NCBI RefSeq assembly: GCF_003065425.1
Contig: NZ_CP026949.1
Coordinates: 806,001 to 870,000, forward strand
Direction: 5' to 3'
Origin: Mycetocola zhujimingii
Lineage (GTDB): Bacteria; Actinomycetota; Actinomycetes; Actinomycetales; Microbacteriaceae
Length of the DNA: 64,000 nt
The notes below the pieces were generated by a model, which worked only from the letters and a program-made list of their open reading frames with translations, searched no databases and was not told the DNA's origin. Each line of letters opens with the position of its first letter. Positions within the stretch are counted from its first letter, which is position 1. Shown here piece by piece: positions 36,399 through 45,003 of this stretch. The translations under genes and the position numbers were made by a program.

Positions 36399-38120
36399 TC
36401 ACTGGCGGCCGGAGGGGCCACTCAACTGGGCGAGCCGGGACTCTTCGAGGTCGAGGATGTTTTGTGCCCGTTCCATCACCCTCGAGCTGTACGCGCCGGT
36501 AGCCCGGGCGTCGAGCAGTGCGTCGCGCTCCGCCTGGAGTACCCGCAGCCGAAGGATCCGGTGCTGCTGGTGCGGCCCCGGTTGCCCCGAGCGCACTTCG
36601 GCGACCGACTCGCTGCGCATCACGCTGTCCTCACGCACCCGCTGGATGACATCGGGGGAGAATTCGCCCCCGTTCTCGGCGAGCAGGTCGGGGTTGTCGA
36701 GGGTCGCAAGTCCGACGTCGCTGATCTCGTTGATGAGGGTGGCGAGTTCGGCCCGGTCAGCCCTCGGATCGGTTCCGACGATCCCGAGTTTGCGGATGAG
36801 GAACGGCAGCGTACCGCCGTTGCCCAGCAGTGTGACAACGGCGACAGTGAACGCGATGAGGATCAGTTGCGGGCGGTACGGGATGTCGGTCGGCAGTGAC
36901 TGCGCCGCTGCGAGAGTGACGACGCCGCGCATTCCAGACCAGGCGATCACGGCACCGCCTCTCCAGCCGAGGCCCTCTGAGGTCAGGAACGAGACGTCCG
37001 CGCGCTGGCGGGTGAGGAACCGGCGAATCCGTTTGGTGTTTGCCGGTGAGGAGTCCTCGTCGTGCTCACGGTCGTCGAGTTTCCTGAGTGCGGAGTCGAG
37101 GTACCGCTCCTGCCCCTTGGCGCGTCGCTGGTCGCGGCGCAGTACAGCGATGAGCGGGATCACGAAGAGGGTACGTATGAGCATGAGGAGAATGCTCGCG
37201 AGGATGCCGAGGCCGACCGCCTCGAGGACGCTGAGGTCGTCTGCCTCCACCTGGTCGATGAGTGTGCGCAGCTCGATGCCCATCAGGAGGAAAACGCCGT
37301 TCTCCAGAACGAACTGTGCTGTACGCCAGTTCAGGCGCTCGGCGATCCGATCATGGGAGCTGAAGTACCTGGCACTGTTGTGACCGGTGATCAGGCCGGC
37401 GACCACCACGGCGAGAACCCCTGACGCGTTGAGTTCCTCGGCGGGCAGGAAGGCCAGGAACGGCACGGTGAACGACAGCGTGGTGTTGAGGATCGGATCG
37501 TCGAGCTTCGACCGGACCCAGACCATCGCGTAACCGACGGCGATTCCGATGACGATGGCGGCAGCGACCGCGTAAGCGAATTCCCCGGCCACTTCACCGA
37601 GAGAGACCGCCCCTGCGGACGCGGCGATCGCTGAGCGCAGCAGGACGAGCGCCGTTGCGTCGTTCACAAGACCCTCACCCTCCAGTACGGTGACCAGTCG
37701 CGGTGGAAGACCGAGCCGCTTTCCTATCGACGTCGCGGCGACAGCATCCGGCGGGCTGATCACAGCGCCGAGGGCAATCGCGGCGGGCAGGCTGAGGTCG
37801 GGGAGGATCAGGTACAGAGCGAAACCCGTGATGAACGCCGAGACAATCACGAGCAGCACGGAGAGTCCGGTGATCGCCTTGAGGTTCCGTCGGAAGTCGA
37901 CGAGGGGGACGTTGACCGCTGCCGCGTAGAGGATCGGGGGCAGAACCACCGAGAGGATCAGTTCGGGCGGTACAACGATCTCGGGGACGCCGGGCACGAA
38001 GCTCGCGCCGATGCCGACGACGACAAGGATGAGCGGACTCGCCACTCCGAGCCTGGGTGCGAAGCGCGCGACCACGACGATGGCCAGGACTCCGAAGAGG
38101 CCCAGGATGGCATATTCCAT
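36399..38120 (-). CDS. Na+/H+ antiporter, CPA1 (NhaP/NHE) family
   Basis: A protein of 573 residues with about 12 membrane segments over residues 1-400, then a cytoplasmic tail of about 130 residues. Key motifs are GAVISPPDAVAATSIGKRLGLPPRL (the PPDAV signature), LEGEGLVNDATALVLLRSA (the ND pair of the ion site) and WSGMRGVVTLAAAQSLP. It exchanges Na+ or K+ for H+ to control pH and salt. The ATG at 38120 is chosen because the protein then begins with the first membrane helix and TACTCT (complement of 38127-38132) lies 6 bases upstream. A longer frame upstream has no membrane character. Confidence 0.9.
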   Translation of the reverse strand: MEYAILGLFGVLAIVVVARFAPRLGVASPLILVVVGIGASFVPGVPEIVVPPELILSVVLPPILYAAAVNVPLVDFRRNLKAITGLSVLLVIVSAFITGFALYLILPDLSLPAAIALGAVISPPDAVAATSIGKRLGLPPRLVTVLEGEGLVNDATALVLLRSAIAASAGAVSLGEVAGEFAYAVAAAIVIGIAVGYAMVWVRSKLDDPILNTTLSFTVPFLAFLPAEELNASGVLAVVVAGLITGHNSARYFSSHDRIAERLNWRTAQFVLENGVFLLMGIELRTLIDQVEADDLSVLEAVGLGILASILLMLIRTLFVIPLIAVLRRDQRRAKGQERYLDSALRKLDDREHDEDSSPANTKRIRRFLTRQRADVSFLTSEGLGWRGGAVIAWSGMRGVVTLAAAQSLPTDIPYRPQLILIAFTVAVVTLLGNGGTLPFLIRKLGIVGTDPRADRAELATLINEISDVGLATLDNPDLLAENGGEFSPDVIQRVREDSVMRSESVAEVRSGQPGPHQQHRILRLRVLQAERDALLDARATGAYSSRVMERAQNILDLEESRLAQLSGPSGRQ

Positions 38121-38132
38121 TTCCTCAGAGTA
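38121..38132 (-). promoter_or_regulatory. Leaderless promoter of the antiporter gene
   Basis: On the minus strand TACTCT is followed by 6 bases (GAGGAA) and the ATG at 38120. GAGGAA could also act as a Shine-Dalgarno but is too close to the start. Confidence 0.45.
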
Positions 38133-38207
38133 GGCCGGATGCCGCTGCTCGAGGAGAGCCTGCTGGCAGGTGTAGCCAGTGTGGCGAGTCCAGCCGGAGA
38201 AACACGA

Positions 38208-38237
38208 GAGGGGTGCCGGCCGAAGCCAGCACCCCTC
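38208..38237 (-). terminator. Hairpin terminator after kgd
   Basis: A 12-base-pair stem with one G-U position (GAGGGGTGCTGG against CCGGCACCCCTC on the minus strand) lies 20 bases after the kgd stop and upstream of the antiporter promoter. Confidence 0.7.
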
Positions 38238-38256
38238 CCGATCTGTAAATGACGCT

Positions 38257-41200
38257 CTAGAGCGTGAGTGCCCTCGACAGCAGGTCTGCCTGCTCAGACG
38301 CGTGGCGCTTTGCAGAACCCGTTGCGGGCGACGCCGATGCGGCGCGGGAGACAACGCGGATGCTGCGCTCTCCGACGTGCTTCGATGCCTCGAGAGCGAT
38401 GAACGGCCATGCACCCTGGTTCTCCGGCTCGTCCTGTACCCACACCAGCTCGGCGTTCGGGTACTGGGCGATCACAGCGGTGAGTTCGTCCTTCGGCAGC
38501 GGGTAGTACTGCTCGAGCCGCACGAGGGCGATCTCATCGTTCGGCTGCTTCGCGAGCTCGGAGACGAGGTCCCAGTGGATCTTGCCCGAGTGCAGCAGAA
38601 CACGCTTCACCGCAGCCTTGTCCGTCACCCGGCCATCGTCGATCACGGGCTCGAACCTGCCGCTCGTGAAGTCCTCGACACTCGACGACGCGCCGCGGAG
38701 GCGGAGCATGGCCTTCGGCGTGAAGACGACGAGCGGACGACGGGGCCTCGCGTATGCCTGGCGGCGCAGCAGGTGGAAGTACGACGCGGGCGTCGATGGG
38801 CGGGCAACCGTCATGTTGTTCTCGGCGCACAGCTGCAGGTAGCGCTCGATCCGCGCGGACGAGTGGTCTGGTCCCTGTCCCTCGTAGCCGTGTGGCAGCA
38901 GCAGCACGACGCTCGAACGCTGTCCCCACTTCTGCTCGGCACTCGAGATGAACTCGTCGACGATGGTTTGCCCACCGTTGGCGAAGTCACCGAACTGGGC
39001 TTCCCACAGCACGAGCGCGTCGGGGCGTTCCACGGAGTATCCGTATTCGAAGCCCATGACCGCATACTCGCTCAGCAGCGAATCGTAGATCCAGAACCTC
39101 GCCTGGTTATCGGCGAGGTTGGCAAGTGGGAGCCACTCCTGGCCGTTCACGCGGTCGTGAAGGACGGCGTGGCGCTGCACGAAGGTGCCGCGTCGGCTGT
39201 CCTGGCCGCTCATGCGCACCGGGGTGCCCTCGACGAGGAGGGAACCGAGCGCGAGGAGCTCGCCGAATGCCCAGTCGATGTTGCCGTTGCGGCTCATGTC
39301 GAGCCGCTTCTGCAGAAGCTGCTGCAGCTTCGGGTGCACAGTGAATCCGGCTGGCTTGTTGTTGAACGCGTCGCCGATGAGCTGCACGACGGCCTCGGGC
39401 ACGCCCGTGGTCTCAGGCTCTCCGGAGTATCCGTCGTCATCGGCCATGTCATCGAGGATGATGGGCGTCGACGCCGTCTGGGAGGCGTGGGTTTCCATGA
39501 ACGCCCGCTCAAGGCGGTCCTGGAAGTCGCGGTGGGATGCCTCGTACTCGTCTTCGGTGATGTCACCACGACCGACGAGAGCCTCGGTGTAGAGCTTGCG
39601 CACACTGCGCTTCTGCTCGATGAGGTTGTACATCAGCGGCTGCGTCATCGACGGGTCGTCGCCCTCGTTGTGACCGCGCCTGCGGTAACAGATGAGGTCG
39701 ATGACGACGTCCTTCTTGAATTCCTGGCGGTACTCGAGTGCCAGCCGCGCAACACGGACGACGCTCTCGGGGTCGTCACCGTTCACGTGCCAGATCGGCG
39801 CCTGGATCGTCTTGGCGACGTCGGTCGAGTACACCGACGAGCGGCCTTCACCCGGGGTCGTCGTGAAGCCGACCTGGTTGTTGACGACGAGGTGGATCGT
39901 TCCGCCCGTGCGGTAGCCGCGCAGCTGAGACAGCTGCATCGTCTCGAGCACGATTCCCTGGCCGGCCATCGCTGCGTCACCGTGGACGAGGATGGGGAGC
40001 GTTGAGTATGACCCGATCGGCTGGCGATCCTGCTTCGCGCGGACGATACCCTCGAGGACGCCGTCGACAGCTTCGAGGTGTGACGGGTTGGCCGCGAGGT
40101 ACACCGGCAGTTCGCTGCCGTCGGAGGCGCTGAAGGTTCCCTCGGTGCCGAGGTGGTACTTGACGTCGCCGGAACCCGATGCCTTCTTGGTCGTTCCCTC
40201 AAACTCCTGGAAGACCTGGCCGTAGGTTTTGCCCGCGATGTTGGTGAGGACGTTGAGGCGTCCGCGGTGGGCCATGCCGATGGCGGCGCCGTCGAGCCCC
40301 GCTTCGGCAGCACCCTGCAGGATGGCGTCGAGCAGTGCGATGGTCGATTCGCCGCCCTCGAGGCTGAAGCGCTTCTGGCCGACGTACTTGGTCTGGAGGA
40401 AGGTCTCGAATGCCTCGGCCTCGTTGAGCTTGCCGAGGATGCGCATCTGCTCGTCGTGGGTCGGCTTGGCGTACGGGCGCTCCACCTTTTCCTGGATCCA
40501 CTTGCGCTGCGCCGGATCCTGGATGTGCATGTACTCGAGGCCGATTGTGCGGCAGTACGAGTCGCGGAGCAGGCCGAGGATGTCGCGGAGCTTGGCCTGG
40601 CGCCTGTCGCCGAAGCCGCCGGTGACGAACTCACGGTCGAGGTCCCAGAAGGTCAGGCCATGGTTGAGGATGTCGAGGTCGGGGTGTGACCGCTGAACAT
40701 ATTCGAGCGGGTCGACGTCGGCCATGAGGTGGCCGCGCACCCGGAACGAGTTGATGAGTTCCTGCACGCGAGCGGTCTTGTTGACCGTGTCGCTGAGGTC
40801 GACCGAGATGTCCGGTGCCCAGTGCACCGGGTCGTACGGGATGCGGAGGGCGGCGAAGATGTCCTGGTAGAACGACTTCTGGCCGGTGAGGAGTTCGTGA
40901 ACCTTCTTGAGGAACTCGCCGGAGCCGGCACCCTGAATGACGCGGTGGTCGTAGGTCGAGGTGAGGGTGATCGTCTTGCCGATGGCGAGCTCGACGAGCG
41001 TGTGCTCGCTCGCACCCTGGAACTCGGCCGGGTAGTCGAGGGCACCGGCGCCGATGATGCAGCCCTGCCCCTTCATGAGCCGAGGTACCGAGTGCTCGGT
41101 GCCGATTCCACCGGGGTTCGTCAGCGACACCGACGCACCCTTGAAGTCATCCGCGGTCAGCTTGTTGCTGCGCGCGCGGGTGACGAGATCTTCGTACGCG

Positions 41201-41946
41201 GCGAGGTACTCGCCGAAGGTCAGCGTGTCTGCCTTCTTGATCGCGGGAACGAGGAGCGCCCGGGTGCCGTCAGGCTTGGGAATGTCAACGGCGATACCCA
41301 GCCCGACGTGCGCCGGGGCGACGACACTGGGCTTGCCGTCGACGATGTCGTAGTAGACGTTCTGGCTGCGGAAATCCTTGAGGGTCTGGATCAGGGCCCA
41401 GCCGATGAGGTGGGTGAAGCTGACCTTGCCGCCTCGGGCGCGCTTGAGGTGGTTGTTGATGACGATTCGGTTGTCGATCATGAGCTTGGCGGGGATTGTC
41501 CGCACGCTCGTCGCCGTCGGAACCGTCAGGCTGGTTTCCATGTTGGTCGCGAGCGACTTCGCCATGCCGCGCAGCGGCTGCACGGTGTCCTGCGGTTCCT
41601 CGCGCTCGGCGTCAGAGCTGTCAGGTGCCGCCGGTTTCGTCGGGGCGGTGCGCGGGGCGTCCGCCGGGATCGGCGCAGCTTTCGGCTGCACAGACGTGGT
41701 CTTCGCTTCGGGCTGCGCTCCGATCACAGGGATCGGGGCAGTGAGCGGGTGCGAGGGAGGGGTCGGTCGCGTCGCGCCGTCGCCCTTCACTGGCGAGTAA
41801 TTCTCGAGAATCGGCCACCACGACTGATCAACGGAATTCTTGTCGACAATGTACTGCTCGTACATCTCATCGACGAGCCACTCGTTAGCCCCAAATTCAC
41901 CCGACGAACCGTCGTCAGTTCCCACACCGGTCAACTGGCTTGACAC
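38257..41946 (-). CDS. kgd: Multifunctional 2-oxoglutarate decarboxylase/dehydrogenase (Kgd; E1 with fused E2-like domain)
   Basis: About 1229 residues from the GTG at 41946. The actinobacterial N-terminal signature FGANEWLVDEMYEQYIVDKNSVD begins 18 residues in, and a longer frame would overlap guaB1 divergently. A Pro/Ala-rich linker leads to the E2-like acyltransferase domain (about 125-350, ending TYDHRVIQGAGSGEFL). The thiamine-dependent E1 part follows (GMAHRGRLNVLTNIAGK; HGDAAMAGQGIVLETMQL with VVNNQVGFTT for TPP and Mg2+). It decarboxylates 2-oxoglutarate in the TCA cycle and, with E2/E3 partners, yields succinyl-CoA. Fusion of E2-like and E1 domains is typical of actinobacteria. Confidence 0.96.
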   Translation of the reverse strand: MSSQLTGVGTDDGSSGEFGANEWLVDEMYEQYIVDKNSVDQSWWPILENYSPVKGDGATRPTPPSHPLTAPIPVIGAQPEAKTTSVQPKAAPIPADAPRTAPTKPAAPDSSDAEREEPQDTVQPLRGMAKSLATNMETSLTVPTATSVRTIPAKLMIDNRIVINNHLKRARGGKVSFTHLIGWALIQTLKDFRSQNVYYDIVDGKPSVVAPAHVGLGIAVDIPKPDGTRALLVPAIKKADTLTFGEYLAAYEDLVTRARSNKLTADDFKGASVSLTNPGGIGTEHSVPRLMKGQGCIIGAGALDYPAEFQGASEHTLVELAIGKTITLTSTYDHRVIQGAGSGEFLKKVHELLTGQKSFYQDIFAALRIPYDPVHWAPDISVDLSDTVNKTARVQELINSFRVRGHLMADVDPLEYVQRSHPDLDILNHGLTFWDLDREFVTGGFGDRRQAKLRDILGLLRDSYCRTIGLEYMHIQDPAQRKWIQEKVERPYAKPTHDEQMRILGKLNEAEAFETFLQTKYVGQKRFSLEGGESTIALLDAILQGAAEAGLDGAAIGMAHRGRLNVLTNIAGKTYGQVFQEFEGTTKKASGSGDVKYHLGTEGTFSASDGSELPVYLAANPSHLEAVDGVLEGIVRAKQDRQPIGSYSTLPILVHGDAAMAGQGIVLETMQLSQLRGYRTGGTIHLVVNNQVGFTTTPGEGRSSVYSTDVAKTIQAPIWHVNGDDPESVVRVARLALEYRQEFKKDVVIDLICYRRRGHNEGDDPSMTQPLMYNLIEQKRSVRKLYTEALVGRGDITEDEYEASHRDFQDRLERAFMETHASQTASTPIILDDMADDDGYSGEPETTGVPEAVVQLIGDAFNNKPAGFTVHPKLQQLLQKRLDMSRNGNIDWAFGELLALGSLLVEGTPVRMSGQDSRRGTFVQRHAVLHDRVNGQEWLPLANLADNQARFWIYDSLLSEYAVMGFEYGYSVERPDALVLWEAQFGDFANGGQTIVDEFISSAEQKWGQRSSVVLLLPHGYEGQGPDHSSARIERYLQLCAENNMTVARPSTPASYFHLLRRQAYARPRRPLVVFTPKAMLRLRGASSSVEDFTSGRFEPVIDDGRVTDKAAVKRVLLHSGKIHWDLVSELAKQPNDEIALVRLEQYYPLPKDELTAVIAQYPNAELVWVQDEPENQGAWPFIALEASKHVGERSIRVVSRAASASPATGSAKRHASEQADLLSRALTL

Positions 41947-42082
41947 CGCCAGACCACCACTCTCTCCATTGAATTGAGCACAACAGCGACATCCGTGGGA
42001 AGCGCTGTCAGATCCAGTTATCAAGCCTAATCCCTTTGGCTTGATGCTGCGGCCCTTCGCTCGGATGAGTAGCGTGGACTTC
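41947..42082. promoter_or_regulatory. Divergent region between kgd and guaB1
   Basis: In this 136-base gap, TAGCGT (42070-42075) lies 7 bases before the guaB1 ATG, a leaderless layout. For kgd, GGAGAG lies about 15 bases before the GTG. TTGATA and TTAGGC-like boxes occur further upstream on the minus strand, but none stands out. Confidence 0.4.
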
Positions 42083-43522
42083 ATGGAGTTCTACGGGCAG
42101 GAACCAGATTTCGATCTCACCTATTCCGACGTTTTTCTCGTCCCGTCGCGGTCGGCGGTGACCTCGAGGCTCGAGGTCTCGCTCGCGCCGGGGGATGGGA
42201 CGGCGACACGGATTCCGATCGTGTCCGCCAACATGAACTCGGTGACCGGCCCCCGCCTCGCTGCGACCCTCGCGCGGCGCGGCGGTCTCGGTGTGCTTCC
42301 GCAGGACATGCCGCTTCAGGACCTCGATTCCGCGATCCGCTGGGTCAAGGACCAGCCCGTCGAATATGACACGCCGATTGAATTCACCGCTGACGCCACC
42401 GTCGCTGACGCGTTACTCGTGACCCCGGCTCTGGCCGGCCACGGTATCGTCCTCAGGTCACCGGCCGGGGAGTATCTCGGATGCCTTCCGGCCACCGTGC
42501 TCGGGTCGACGCCCCCCGATGCGAAACTCGGTGATTTGCTGTACGAGAGGCTCACGTCGATCGATGCGGAAGACGTGACCGACCCGCGGAGCGCCTTCGA
42601 CCTGCTCGTCGCGGCCGAGCTCGACTTCGCCCCAGTGCTGCGGCACGGAAAGCTGATTGGGACCCTGTCGCGTACGAGCGCGCTGAGGGCAACCCTGTAT
42701 CGGCCGGCGGTTGATGCCTCCGGCCGGCTGGTTGTCGCGGCAGCGATCGGCATCAACGGCGACGTGGCGGCCAAGGCGCGAGCCCTCGCCGCTGCCGGCG
42801 TCGACGTGCTCGTCCTCGACACCGCGCACGGCCACCAGGAAGGGATGCTCAGAGCACTCGCAACGGTGAAATCGCTCGGTCTTGGACTCCCGCTCGTCGC
42901 CGGCAACGTCGTGACGCCGGTGGGCGTCAGCGACCTCGTCGCGGCCGGGGCCGACATCCTCAAGGTCGGAGTGGGCCCCGGTGCCATGTGCACAACCCGG
43001 ATGATGACGGCCGTCGGCAGGCCGCAGTTCTCGGCTGTCCTCGAAACCTCGGCGGCCGCTCGTGACCTCGGCGCTCACGTGTGGGCAGACGGCGGAGTGC
43101 GCTACCCGCGGGATGTCGCCCTCGCGCTGGCCGCAGGAGCATCGAGCGTGATGATCGGATCCTGGTTTGCCGGAACCGTCGAAGCGCCGGGAACCCTGCA
43201 CACGGATGCCGACGGGCGGCTGTACAAGGAAAGCTGGGGGATGGCATCCACCAAGGCTGTCCAGGAACGGTTCGGGCGACTCGACCCGTATGAGCTGGCT
43301 CGCAAGACACTGTTCGCCGAAGGAATCTCGTCGTCGAAGATCTACCTCGATCCCGGCCGCCCGAGCGTTGAGGACCTGCTCGACATGATCACCTCGGGAG
43401 TGCGGTCATCGTTCACATACGCCGGGGCATCGAACGTGGAGGAATTCAGGGAGCGCGCCCTTGTCGGCGTTCAGTCGGCAGCGGGATATGACGAGGGTAA
43501 GGCGCTGCCGGTGTCCTGGTAG
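42083..43522 (+). CDS. guaB1: GuaB1-type IMPDH-family protein, GMP reductase with CBS domains
   Basis: A protein of 479 residues. It has an IMPDH/GMPR barrel with an inserted CBS region at about residues 95-210 (DATVADALLVTPALAGHGIVL). The catalytic loop reads GVGPGAMCTTRMMTAVGRPQ, with Cys as nucleophile, preceded by LVAGNVVTPVGVSDLVAAGADILKVG. VWADGGVRYPRDVALALAAGASSVMIGSW is the phosphate-binding part. The mycobacterial homologue (Rv1843c type) was shown to be a GMP reductase, converting GMP to IMP, with ATP/GTP control through the CBS domains. Start chosen from the leaderless box and conserved MEFYGQEPDFDLTYSDV. Confidence 0.92.
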   Translation: MEFYGQEPDFDLTYSDVFLVPSRSAVTSRLEVSLAPGDGTATRIPIVSANMNSVTGPRLAATLARRGGLGVLPQDMPLQDLDSAIRWVKDQPVEYDTPIEFTADATVADALLVTPALAGHGIVLRSPAGEYLGCLPATVLGSTPPDAKLGDLLYERLTSIDAEDVTDPRSAFDLLVAAELDFAPVLRHGKLIGTLSRTSALRATLYRPAVDASGRLVVAAAIGINGDVAAKARALAAAGVDVLVLDTAHGHQEGMLRALATVKSLGLGLPLVAGNVVTPVGVSDLVAAGADILKVGVGPGAMCTTRMMTAVGRPQFSAVLETSAAARDLGAHVWADGGVRYPRDVALALAAGASSVMIGSWFAGTVEAPGTLHTDADGRLYKESWGMASTKAVQERFGRLDPYELARKTLFAEGISSSKIYLDPGRPSVEDLLDMITSGVRSSFTYAGASNVEEFRERALVGVQSAAGYDEGKALPVSW

Positions 43523-43600
43523 TCGCCCTGTCCGCCGCTCGACCGGGTCTTCGGCCTCGCCACCTCAGGTGTTTCACGGCGGGAGCGATGGCCGCCTGCG

Positions 43601-43616
43601 TATAATTGCGAGCACA
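43601..43616 (+). promoter_or_regulatory. Promoter -10 box TATAAT ahead of the CNNM leader ORF
   Basis: A perfect TATAAT (43601-43606) lies 10 bases before an ATG (43617). Transcription would start about 3-4 bases before that codon, leaving almost no 5' leader. Confidence 0.6.
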
Positions 43617-43694
43617 ATGGACGACCCCCCTTCTGCTGACTCGCCCGCTTCTCAACAATGTGCCTCTCCCGCGTGGGAGGTGACCTGTGTTTGA
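43617..43694 (+). CDS. Putative 25-residue leader peptide upstream of the CNNM pair
   Basis: A short frame starts 10 bases after a perfect TATAAT box and encodes 25 residues beginning Met-Asp-Asp-Pro-Pro, with further Asp/Pro (SADSPAS) and ending AWEVTCV. Its stop overlaps the GTG of the CNNM gene by 8 bases. The strong ribosome binding site of that gene (GGGAGGTGA) lies inside the leader frame, so translation of the leader would affect access to it. Acid/proline-rich nascent peptides destabilise ribosomes at low Mg2+ in enterobacterial mgtL-type leaders. A similar Mg2+-sensing role is inferred here only from composition and position. Confidence 0.5.
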   Translation: MDDPPSADSPASQQCASPAWEVTCV

Positions 43695-45003
43695 GTGGAT
43701 CATGCTCGGCGTCGGGTTGCTCCTGACCGTCGGCACCGGTCTCTTCGTCGCCAGCGAGTTCGCGCTCGTGAACCTCGACCGTTCCGAACTCGAGGCGCGC
43801 CAGGAGCGCGGCGAGTCACGGCTGGGCAGGACGATCGCCGCCCTGCGGATCACCTCGACCCACCTGTCGAGTGCGCAGCTCGGCATCACCCTCACCACGC
43901 TTCTCACCGGGTACACGATGGAACCGGCGATCACGACCCTGCTCTCGGAGCCGCTCGTCTCCGTCGGTCTCCCGGAGATCGCCGTCGTCCCCGTGGCGAC
44001 GACCGTCGCGATTGTGGTGGCCACCCTGCTGTCGATGATCATCGGCGAACTCGTTCCGAAGAACTTCGCCCTCGCCCTCCCGGTCCAGACCGCCAAGCTG
44101 GTTATCCCGTTCCAGTCGTTGTTCACCGCGGTGTTCAAGCCAGCGGTTGTGCTGCTCAACGGCAGTGCAAACGGACTACTTCGTTCGATCGGGATCGAGC
44201 CGAAGGAAGAGCTGTCCGGCGCGCGCACCGCCGAGGAACTGTCGAGCCTCGTGCGTCGAAGCGCGGGAGCGGGCACCCTCGAGCGCGACACCGCGACGCT
44301 GCTGAACCGCACTCTGCAGTTCGCGAGCCACACAGCGGCGGATGTCATGACGCCACGGCCACGCGTCGAGGCTGTCCGCAGGGGAGACTCGGCGAGGCTC
44401 GTGGTCGAGCTCGCACGAACGACCGGTTACTCCCGGTTCCCCGTCATCGATGAGGACGCCGACGACGTCGTCGGCCTCGTGCACGTCAAGCAGGCCATTG
44501 CTGTACCTCGCGCCAAGCGCGGAGATGTGCCCGTGTCGGCGCTGCAGTCCGAGATCGTGCGTGTTCCCGAGACCATGCGCCTCGACGCGCTGCTCAGCGA
44601 ATTGCGCGGCCGCGGCTTCCAGATGGCTGTCGTCGTCGATGAGTACGGCGGAACCGCAGGGATCGCGACTCTCGAGGACCTGGTCGAGGAACTGGTCGGT
44701 GAGGTCGCCGACGAGCATGACCGCACTCGAGCGGGCGTTGTCCGCACCCTCGACTCCATCGCCTTCCCCGGCGACCTCCGCCCGGATGAGCTGCTCGAAC
44801 GCACGGCGATCTCGGTCCCGGAAGACGGACCATACGAGACCGTTGCCGGATTCGTGATGAGCGAGCTCGGCAGGCTTCCCGTGATTGGCGACACCGTGGA
44901 GATCGACTCCGGCACGCTGCGGGTCGATCGACTCGATGGTCGCCGTATCGATCGCATCCGTTACACACCGAACCCCCTCGAGGAAGGAGCCGACCATGAG
45001 TGA
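43687..45003 (+). CDS. CNNM/CorC-type transporter with CBS and CorC_HlyC domains
   Basis: A protein of 438 residues. The N-terminal CNNM (DUF21) membrane domain (residues 1-190) has LFVASEFALVNLDRSELEAR and SSAQLGITLTTLLTGYTMEPAI, characteristic of Mg2+ exporters of the CNNM/MpfA group. A CBS pair follows (about 215-335: VMTPRPRVEAVRRGDSARLVVELARTTGYSRFPVID). The CorC_HlyC domain (345-430) ends in RVDRLDGRRIDRIRYTP. The GTG start has GGGAGGTGA just upstream. Family knowledge points to Mg2+ efflux across the membrane, though older annotation calls these hemolysins. It overlaps the next gene by 8 bases. Confidence 0.88.
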   Translation: MFEWIMLGVGLLLTVGTGLFVASEFALVNLDRSELEARQERGESRLGRTIAALRITSTHLSSAQLGITLTTLLTGYTMEPAITTLLSEPLVSVGLPEIAVVPVATTVAIVVATLLSMIIGELVPKNFALALPVQTAKLVIPFQSLFTAVFKPAVVLLNGSANGLLRSIGIEPKEELSGARTAEELSSLVRRSAGAGTLERDTATLLNRTLQFASHTAADVMTPRPRVEAVRRGDSARLVVELARTTGYSRFPVIDEDADDVVGLVHVKQAIAVPRAKRGDVPVSALQSEIVRVPETMRLDALLSELRGRGFQMAVVVDEYGGTAGIATLEDLVEELVGEVADEHDRTRAGVVRTLDSIAFPGDLRPDELLERTAISVPEDGPYETVAGFVMSELGRLPVIGDTVEIDSGTLRVDRLDGRRIDRIRYTPNPLEEGADHE

